Assembly (NCBI RefSeq): GCF_040954645.1
Contig: NC_092806.1
Coordinates: 28,545,644 to 28,609,643, forward strand
Source: Diabrotica undecimpunctata
Lineage: Eukaryota; Arthropoda; Insecta; Coleoptera; Chrysomelidae
Reading direction: 5' to 3'
Length of the DNA stretch: 64,000 bases
Part shown: positions 56,201-64,000 of the stretch, one piece after another
How positions within the stretch are numbered: position 1 is the first letter of the stretch
How the letters are laid out: each line of letters starts with the position of its first letter
Notes under the pieces: model-generated
Seen by the model: only the letters and a program-made list of their open reading frames with translations
Databases searched by the model: none
What the model was told of the DNA's origin: nothing
Program-made: the position numbers and the translations under genes

Positions 56201-56985
56201 CAAAGCACGTGGTGTTCGTGTGTATTAAGGTATAAAAAAAGTGCTTATTACAAGCTTAAATTTTTATTTTAAGAAGATCTTTTTGGAATTAAATCATTCC
56301 ATCATCAGTTAAATAAAAAGTTGTTAAAAACATTGTATGGCCACTTAAAAAACTTTCGAAGGACATCCGTATTAAAATATAATCCTCATGGTATTTATCA
56401 AGGTAAATGCAATAGACTTAACTTATTGATTATTAAAAACTGAAAATGGGGGCATCTTAAATGACCCCCTGAAGCTGGTGAGGTTTTTTCGACTTACATT
56501 ACCTCTGATCTGTTCTGGAGTCTTGGGCTAACTGATATAAAGATGGTGTTACCATCTTTATGTAAAGATACCATTTTTATATCAGTTAGCCCAAGACTCC
56601 AGAACAGATCAGAGGTAATGTAAGTCGAAAAAACCTCACCAGCTACAGGGGGTCATTTAAGATGCCCCCATTTTCAGTTTTTAATAATCAATAAGTTAAG
56701 TCTATTGCATTTACCTTGATAAATACCATGAGGATTATATTTTAATACTGATGTCTTTCGAAAGTTTTTTAAGTGGCCATACAATGTTTTTAACAACTTT
56801 TTATTTAACTAATGATGGAATGATTTAATTCCGAAAAGATCTTCTTAAAATAAAAATTTAAGCTTGTAATAAGCACTTTTTTTATACCTTAATACACACA
56901 AACACCACGTGCTTTGTATTCAACAGGTATACTAGCCACTCCTGGATATCTCCACTTCATGGTTTGTTCCAGTTTCACTTTTAAT
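56201..56985. mobile_element. Near-perfect foldback element
   Basis: Arms 56201-56546 and 56571-56916 are each 346 bp and are reverse complements with about six or seven mismatches (about 98%). The spacer is 24 bp (56547-56570). A 69-bp non-palindromic tail (56917-56985) follows, and the whole is flanked by 12-bp direct repeats. No coding capacity seen. High arm identity means a young element or recent arm homogenisation. The asymmetric tail argues against a simple MITE and for template-switch or twin-priming type inverted duplication during retrotransposition (inference). Confidence 0.85.
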
Positions 56986-56997
56986 GTTAACGTAATT

Positions 56998-57348
56998 ATT
57001 ACACTATGACCAACATAATATTTAATTTTTGAAACAAATTACACACAAGAAGTGTAATTTATTTAATACAAAATACATTTTTTATCGCACTTTAGAATAA
57101 ATTGTCTAATTATTAATATATTTTACTCATAGTTCGACAAAAAGGAAATCACAGTGCATGCGCAGTATACCAATAAAATTCTGGACAAAAGTATAAATAC
57201 AAGTTACCTGATGAAGCCACCATCTACACAATCGAAACACTGGCATGTACAAACACAAAGTTTGTTCTTTCTAATTTTTTGGCAAAGAAATTTAAGAAAT
57301 GTGTATCTAATATTTACAGATAGTCAAAGAACAGTAGAAAGAATTTTT
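56998..57348. other. No recognised gene
   Basis: AT-rich spacer. Near 57208 'CTGATGAAGCCACCATC' followed by 'ATCGAAAC' resembles a phrase seen near Penelope-like elements, but it is too short to call. Confidence 0.35.
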
Positions 57349-59575
57349 CTTCTTTAGGTGCCGTCTTCTTAGCGAAGGTTGGCGATGACCTCTGCAAAGT
57401 CTTCCCTATTTTGAGCTTTCCTTATTAAACTTTGAAAGTCTAATCCTGTCCAATCTTTGATGTTGCGCAGACAGGTCATTTGTCGTCTACCCGGGCCGCG
57501 TTTGCCTTTTATTTTCCCTTCTATAATAAGCTGAAGGAAGTTATATCTGTCTTGTCTAAATATGTGTCCAAGATAAGACGTTTTACGCTTCTTGACAATT
57601 TCTGTGAGTTCACGTTCTCTATTCATACGTCTTAAAACTTCATCATTTCTAACGCGGTCGGTCCATGGAATTTTCAGCATACGACGAAATATCCACATCT
57701 CAAAGCTCTCTAAACGTAGTAACGAGCTGACTGTTAACGTCCAAGCTTCCACGCCGTGTAATAGTACACTATATACACAACATTTTATCATGCGGTATCG
57801 TAGGGACAAATCAAGATTACGGGTAGTGAGTAACTGTCTCATCTTTAAGAAGGTGTTTCTTGCCTGTTCTATTCTACATTTAACCTCTTGTTCTTGGTGT
57901 AAGGTTTCATGTATCCAACAGCCTAGATACTTAAACTTTTTCACTTGTTCAACTAGATTGTTGTTGACTAGTATGTTTATAACTGGTGTGTGTTTTTTTG
58001 AAATTACCATTGTTTTGGTTTTTTTTTTACATTCACCTTAAGGCCGTATAGTTCTCCTCCTCGCACTACTTTGGTTAACAGAATTTTTAGTTCTTCTTCA
58101 CTGCCAGCAATCAGTACTGTATCATCGGCATACCTGATATTGTTCACGATTTTTCCATTGACTTTTATTCCTTCTTGTGTTTCATCTAGAGCATGTGCAA
58201 AGATATCGTCTGAGTACAAGTTAAATAATAATAGTGATGTATACAACCTTGTCTAACTCTTCTTTGGATTTTTATGGTTTCAGTATCACCCATTTCAGTT
58301 CTGACAGAGGCGTTTTGGTTCCAGTAGGATCCCGGTTCTTTTTTTGCAAGCATTCTATTATCTGTTCGTGTTTGACTTTGTCAAAAGCCTTTTCATAATC
58401 TATAAAGCACAAGTAGACATATTTTTGTTGATTCCGACACTTTTGCATGAGAACAATGAAACTGAACAAAGCTTCTCGAGTTCCCATACCGTTTCGAAAG
58501 CCAAACTGTTCCGGACCCATATCTTCTTCGCATTTTTTGTAAATTCTGTTATGGATACTTTTTAGAAATAGCTTCAGAATATGTTGCATGAGACTTATTA
58601 ATCGAAAGTCGTTACATTTTTTTGCGTAGTTTGATTTGGGTATAGACACAAACGTAGACGTTAACCAATCTTGTGGAATTGTACCAGTCTTGTATATACT
58701 GTTGAAGAGTCTTAATAATAGTTCTAAATTATCTTCTTCCAAAAGTTGTATAATTTCACTATGAACGTAGTCAGGTCCAGAGGCTTTTCCGGTTTTCACA
58801 TTTTTTAAGGCGTATTTTATTTCTGATGGGCAAGTCGTTATTTTCGATGTTTGTTTGTCTATCAATATTTATTGTTGTATCGTTTGAGAATAAGTTTTGT
58901 ATGTATGTTCGCCATTCAACGCTTATTTCTTCTATTGTGGTCAGGACTCTATCATCCGTGCTTGTTATTGTGTCACTGCCTAGCGTTTCTGATCCCACAC
59001 ATTTCTTTAATTTTCTTATGGAGAGGCCTATCATCATGTTTATTCTGTAGGTTCTTCTGTCTCTTCTAAAGTTTCTACAAGCCACTGTGCTTTTGCTTTC
59101 ACTATCTTTTTTCTTATTAGTCTTTGTATTTCTTTATATTTATTCCAGTCTTTGTTCTTGTGTTGTCGTCTCACATTCATCATTTCTAATATTTCATTAG
59201 TTATCCATGATTTCTTGCCTCTTTGATTCGCGTATTTAAGGTGGTCTTCAGCTTTTAGAAAAATAGTCTTAAGTTCTTTCCATATTTGGTTTAAGTCGTC
59301 GGATTCTTCTGGTACATCATTTTCCTTTTGTCTGTTTTTAAGTTCTCGACATTCGTGGTTAAGTTCTTGTGATATCTTCTGTCTCGTTTCTATATCCTTG
59401 AGTAAGCTCATGTCTGATTTCTGTTCTCTCTTCTTTCTTTTTATGCTTTTCAACGTGATTCTGAATTTGGCGACGAGCAAGGTGTGGTCGGAAGGGACAT
59501 CTGCACCAGGGTAAGTTTTTGGGCTTTGTATGCTATTTCGGTATCCCTGGTTGATCATGATATAATCTATTTAGT
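57349..59575 (-). mobile_element. LINE with complete reverse transcriptase, family B copy 3
   Basis: Best preserved LINE here. From 59575: end of the endonuclease ('SPKTYPGADVPSDHTLL', 59040-59558), linker ('RRQHKNKDWNKYKEIQRLI'), 58771-59085 ('RTYIQNLFSND'), reverse transcriptase 58272-58865 with 'GKASGPDYVHSEI', 'PKSNYAKKCNDFRLISLM', 'EQFGFRNGMGTREALF' and 'VYLCFIDYEKAFDKV' (motif A), a frameshift near 58255, then 'LFNLYSDDIFAHAL' and 'IRYADDTVLIAGSEEEL' (YADD intact), and 57369-58010 with 'FEMWIFRRMLKIPW' and 'GPGRRQMTCLRNIKDW'. 5' truncated inside the endonuclease; about three frame breaks. The 3' end is shared with 26533 and 46848. Confidence 0.92.
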
Positions 59576-59744
59576 TTCTGGCGCAATTTTTAAGTAGAAA
59601 GAATAAGTTTAACAAAGCTTAGTAATTAACCCATCTCAACAGAGATTTTAATATTGTATTAGAATAGTTTAAAACTCCGAGAAGAAGTTATTATTGGTTA
59701 GACCAAAGGCCATTCTAGGATAAAGAAAAATATAATAGCAGATC

Positions 59745-59975
59745 ATCATCATCATTACTGGCTCGACAACCCTTTTTGGGTCTTGGCCTGTTCCAGGATT
59801 CTTCTCCATTCTGATCTGCTTCGTGCTTTTTTTCTCCAGTTTTTTATTTTAAGGTTGTTATATCATTTTCTATTTGTTCTAAGTATCTCAGCTTCGGTCT
59901 TCCTCTTGTTTTTTTTTCCTTCTGGCATATGTTTAAATATTTTGTTTGGTATTTCACCTTCTTCCTATAGCAGAT
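59745..59975 (-). mobile_element. LINE 3' end, family C copy 2
   Basis: Matches 10540-10690: 'CTCGACAACCCTTTTTGGG', 'CTGTTCCAGGATTCTTCTCC'. Tail of ATGATG repeats at 59743-59755. The minus strand encodes the C-terminal end ('NRPRPKKGCRAS'). Confidence 0.8.
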
Positions 59976-60080
59976 ACCTTGGCCAAAAATGCATTAATAA
60001 ACGGAGAACATATAAACAACAATATTCTACCGGTATCAGGTATAGATGTCTATAGTTAACATTGGTTAAAATTAAAATAG
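59976..60080 (+). pseudogene. Possible LINE RNase H scrap
   Basis: The plus strand encodes 'ADTLAKNALINGEHINNNIL', which fits the last conserved block of RNase H-like domains in I/R1-type LINEs (ADxLAK.A). Only about 35 codons. Confidence 0.4.
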
Positions 60081-60838
60081 CATGCACATTATATGTAATC
60101 CGAAATAGAGTCATGCTTTAAACAATAGTAATCTCCAAACTTCATCAAAAATTTGGCGAGTCCAACATAGGACTCACCTATAGAATATTTTTTTCTATAG
60201 AAATTATTGAAATAAGAAATTATTACTAGAATAATGCCAAACATTAGTGAATGTTTGTATTTTGAGAATGATTTCCGAAGTGGAAATTGAAACGTCAATA
60301 AACGTACTTTAACCTTTAATTGTGGCTTATTCCCATTTAAATAGTAATTACATTAAATTAACTAATATTAATGCGGTAATGCTATTTAAAACAAACCGGC
60401 ATATAAGCTAAAATGCAATCTTTTTGTTAAGTTGTTTGTTGTGAAGTTGAATTTTAAGCGATGTTTTAGAAGATATACAGTTTCTTCTACTAATGCAGTA
60501 GCATAGACTTCATTTTAGGAGATACGTCGATTAATTTAATTGTTAGTCTAATACATTCTAATACATCCCGTTTTTTTTAAGCATAAATATACATAAATAA
60601 CATAATTTTACCAATATATTGTTTATTTTCCAAATAGTCAAGTTTTGAAATCGATTTTATTACTACAACAAAGATTTTGTGTGCAAACATTTAATAACAC
60701 TTTGTATTAACGTAGAGTAAACAGTAAACAATAAAATCCCGAAAGAAGGGAAACACCTTTGAACTATTCGACAGAACAGTTATTAAAACTATCGAAAAAA
60801 CAGATATAAATACGGCAAGTGTGCCGAGTGTAGAGATG
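60081..60838. other. No recognised gene
   Basis: AT-rich. 'GGAAATTGAAACGTCAATAA' at about 60281 followed by 'TTGTGGCTTATTCCCAT' at about 60322 resembles a repeat tail; the latter is near-identical to 31093-31109 beside the Penelope-like fragment. Confidence 0.4.
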
Positions 60839-60839
60839 G

Positions 60840-61440
60840 GAGGCAAGAATGAAAAAGATCGGAAGTTAAATGAAGAACTCTAGAATAGCGTAAAAGTTCA
60901 CATAGAAAAAATCCTAAGGATTCCGAGACATTATTGTGGGCCTGAAAGTTTACGGGAGTATATTGACGGTGGCCAGTTCATTGCTTAACTTTACAAGGAT
61001 TACCTAAAAGAAATGAAGCAGACAATCCTCTAAGGACTCAGCTTCTGCCAATATAAAACTATTTTTCAACATTACAGCCTACTTTTTTACAAACTCAAAA
61101 AGGACCAATGCGAAGTTAGTCTAATTTACAATAATACAAAAGATAATCCTGTGTAATATGAAAATCTTATTTTGTAAAAAGACTTATCCAGACAAGACGG
61201 GGGAGAATGACAAACAAACGACTGATTCTGCTATTGTTGCAGACTACTGCCATCAAGCAGTGCTTTCTTGTCTGCAGGAGGAAGCTACATTCTTTTATTA
61301 CATATCTAAAGTAACCATTTGTAACTTTACTTTTTCGGAACTGAAGAACAACAAAAGTGTGCAATGCAATACCTGCAACAACCAGTGAAAATAACAATAT
61401 TTAATGTAGACGAGAACGAGAACTATCGATGTCATTCCGA
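60840..61440 (+). pseudogene. DUF7869-like protein, middle part
   Basis: Plus strand 'VHIEKILRIPRHYCGPESL', 'REYIDGGQFIA', 'LYKDYLKEMKQ', then 'YKTIFQHYSLLFYKLKKDQC' match the region of DUF7869 proteins after the RGRH block (family forms SHYxR..S..YL and KKDQCDxC). From 61158 a 76-codon frame 'YCHQAVLSCLQEEATFFYYI', 'SKVTICNFTFSELKN' matches the start of the DUF7869 domain itself. Two in-frame stops and a frameshift. It is exactly the section missing from the copy at 3.4-4.8 kb. Confidence 0.65.
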
Positions 61441-62150
61441 ATAGCCTTCTAGAAAACATCACATAGCTTGTTGTTGGTGAACATCAGATGCGTCATAAAA
61501 TTTGTGGAAGATAATATCCAATATATCATGTAAACTAGGACTATTGTTCTGGTCTGAGATTATGAGTATGAGCTATAGGACTATGCGCAGAACAGTCTAG
61601 ATGTGTAATTTATCGTTCCCGTCACGGTGCGTATCAAAGACTAAACGGAGAACGAGTGAATTGGTAGAATAGGACAATATAGGACGATATAGGTAGAATA
61701 TAGGACAATAGGGTATGTGTTAATAAGATGTAACTAAATAAATAACTACAGATCAAAGAAAACAATCAGTAACTGCAGATTTGGATTAAACTGACACACA
61801 CTCATGTATGTGTGTGCAAATCACAAAACAGCTGTACCGTAACTGACTCATCATACGTTGAAAACTGTTTTGTGATTACTAAACGGTGCTCTTCAATCTT
61901 GGGGAGTAATTATTTTATCGTGCTTAGGAAATTTATATTACAAGGGAAAAAGTGTTACCTAAACGATTTTCCAGATTACTAGCATTTTCTGGGGGTACCT
62001 GACATGTATTTTGACTCAGTTCATGAGAATAAATTAGAGTCAGAAATAAAAAAAAAGATGACCCAGAAAAGGACTTGAAAATGAGTGACTTGTTAAGTCT
62101 ACAAATAAATATATAAAGGTCATAAAGGTCTCTCTGCTTAAATAAGTCTC
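61441..62150. other. No recognised gene
   Basis: Mixed DNA. A 13-bp inverted pair AATCACAAAACAG at 61819-61831 and 61865-61877 is present. No gene. Confidence 0.45.
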
Positions 62151-62154
62151 AATG

Positions 62155-62690
62155 GAAAAAAGCTATTACATACTTAGGACATATTAACTAATTAGTATGT
62201 ATCCTTGCTTGTTTATTCTTGTTATGGATGTACTAGAGAGAAGGTAACGGAGGGGTCTTCTTGAGCAATACTTTTTGCGGATAATATCGTGTTAGTGGAG
62301 GAGAGCAAAGAACTGTTGGAGAATAAATTGAAGAGTTAGAGAATAGTTGTCTTAGCTCGTCCAAAACTGAGTATATATATATGGTTGGGAGGTACAAGAA
62401 TGGTTGGAGACAACGACTTGGGTAAACCTAAACCTAGGACAAGTAGAAGAATTTAAAAACCTTGGCTCCTACAGAATACAAAATGAGACACTAAAGTGAT
62501 AAATTACAGACAGAGTGTAGGCTGGTTTGTTTAACTTAAAGCAAATGAGTGGGGTACTCTCTGATGTGCAAATTAAGAAAGGGTTAAAAGAAAAGATATA
62601 AAAAAGTATAGTGAGACCTGTGCCACTCATTTCTGAGACAGAAATGAGAGAGGAAGAAGAGTAAGGAACAATGACACCTGAAAAGGTGGA
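62155..62690 (+). mobile_element. LINE reverse transcriptase fragment
   Basis: Plus strand (several frames) 'LFLLVMDVL', 'ILFADNIVLVEESKELLENK' (catalytic YADD is FADN), 'QVEEFKNLGSY', 'AGLFNLKQMSGVLSDVQIK', 'KSIVRPVPLI'. This is the palm end and thumb of a LINE reverse transcriptase, ending in a GAAGAAGAAG tail at 62698-62716. Confidence 0.75.
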
Positions 62691-62719
62691 ATCTGATGAA
62701 GAAGAAGAAGAAGAACTAA

Positions 62720-64000
62720 ATAATTTCTTTTTCAAACATTTTTTTCAAAAATCATACTGTAGTCTTAGAACTTCAAAAATCCTCCCCTGAAAAAGTTTGT
62801 CAAACAAGGCATAGTGATCTTCATTCTTTAAACAGTGTGTTTTATAAGTAAACGACCATATAAAATTAAATAACAATGTACATGAAATTTATGTCCTTTA
62901 TTGGTGAATATAAATAGAAACTTAGCACTAGTGGTCTAGACAGAATGCTAAAGATAACTCCCTTTATCACTCTTAGTCGTATGACATTGAGTTTATTATA
63001 ATTATCAATTAAAATAAGACTACACATCCTCTAGGTCAAGACCAATTCATCTAAATGAAATTTTGCGATTTATTTTTCCGTTTTTAATCAGTTTTAGGAA
63101 AACAATAGATATAAATTTAGGAAATCATTGCAATTGTAAAATTCTGATTGACAAAAATACACGCAAACTACTAAGTCATGCTATATTTATAACAAGATTT
63201 AGAAAACGTGTAATATATTCTCCAATTTATAAATAAAAGGTAACTCATATCGACAATTAAATACACAAACTTTGCTTTTTTCCACGAAGTTACTAAAAAA
63301 TTACACTGCAATTAAATCTGCAACTGCAGGGTAAAGTTAAATCAATAATAGGTATGATTAACATTTTGAAGTTATTTCAAGAGAAACAAAATATGCTTGC
63401 AACGAAATTAAAACGTGATTCAAAACATTATCAAATCTGGTTAATAAGTATAAAAGTAAAAAGAACCTAACGTATACCCAATAAGCCAGCCGATACTATT
63501 GCACTGTTTCTAAATATTTCTAACACTAAGTGAACTTTAAGATATCAGTTTTTTCTCTTACCCATTTAATGACAACATCGTTTTTGAAAATGTAGCTCAG
63601 AAGCTAAAGAACTTTCTCTGTATAACTCGGTACTAAATGTAGTAGACTTCGAAGAATCAATAGATAAATAGATAAAATAATTTCGAAATATCATTTTTTG
63701 AAACTGACAAATAAATTTAAATGTCCAAATATTTGGACAATTTTTGCAAGTTTCAACGTCTTTTTGAGATCAACATATTTATGTGAATCTGCTTTTTCAT
63801 TGATGAACACGATCAAAACAAAACAACGTTTAAGAATTGAGTAAGTTCATATGAAACTTAATGAAATAAGAAACATGTGAAAAATCTGTCAATGCTGCAA
63901 TGTGAGCTTTCGTCCAATTAAACATTTTTATTTATTTGCTTATTCAGCGAATTTTTTAAGGTAATAAATATAGGTAATTATTGTTTATTTCTCTATTTGC
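62720..64000. other. No recognised gene
   Basis: AT-rich DNA to the end of the window; only chance frames seen. Confidence 0.5.

Noticed and set aside
61819..61877. 13-bp inverted repeat as a terminator or element end
   Set aside because: Short, isolated, in a eukaryotic context, with no flanking duplication or nearby gene.

Overview
The window looks like a stretch of an AT-rich, transposon-bloated insect genome. The only host coding sequence I recognise is two isolated exons: a large terminal exon of a sugar (Tret1-like) transporter at 8144-9495 (+) and the last exon of a juvenile-hormone-epoxide-hydrolase-like gene at 35609-35825 (-). Both have clean 3' splice acceptors and poly(A) signals, so this is eukaryotic, multi-exon DNA. 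The mix of mobile elements (many non-LTR retrotransposon families, piggyBac, hAT, pogo/jerky-like, mariner/IS630 types, Penelope-like, Gypsy) fits a beetle or similar insect, but I cannot fix the species. A degenerate tRNA-Asp(GTC) lies at 20013-20084 (-).

Layout. 0-8 kb: Tc1 remnant, 5'-truncated LINE, then a piggyBac remnant (5753-6415) that seems to be split by a 2.76-kb element (2971-5730) with perfect 35-bp terminal inverted repeats carrying a broken DUF7869-like gene; then LINE and Gypsy-gag scraps. 8-9.7 kb: transporter exon. 9.9-11.9 kb: three LINE pieces. 12.4-18.4 kb: a giant inverted repeat whose left arm was later hit by a 1.9-kb mariner-like element (12801-14712); the right arm preserves the empty target site. 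19.8-25.4 kb: tandem repeat, tRNA-Asp, scraps of LINE, hAT, mariner, RNase H and integrase. 25.8-32.2 kb: two LINEs, a hAT remnant ending in a recognisable terminus, another LINE, a Penelope-like piece and a second DUF7869-like remnant. 32.6-37 kb: two pogo/jerky-like remnants in direct orientation on either side of LINE scraps and the epoxide hydrolase exon. 37.4-49 kb: hairpin element, TA microsatellite and a chain of LINE fragments, including a nearly full-length one (38800-41419) and an R2-like one. 50-52.5 kb: rearranged IS630-like transposase. 52.5-60 kb: more LINEs, a young 346-bp-arm foldback (56201-56985) flanked by 12-bp direct repeats, and the most complete reverse transcriptase (57362-59575). 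60.8-61.4 kb: third DUF7869-like remnant. The last 1.3 kb holds nothing I recognise.

No operon-like cooperation is visible; the structure is one of nested and truncated insertions. The most promising unexplained system is the DUF7869-like family: three copies in 64 kb, one inside perfect terminal repeats with repeated subterminal motifs, which points to a mobile element whose own transposase may be the DUF7869 protein. All family assignments are from reading translated motifs and memory of the families; no search was run.
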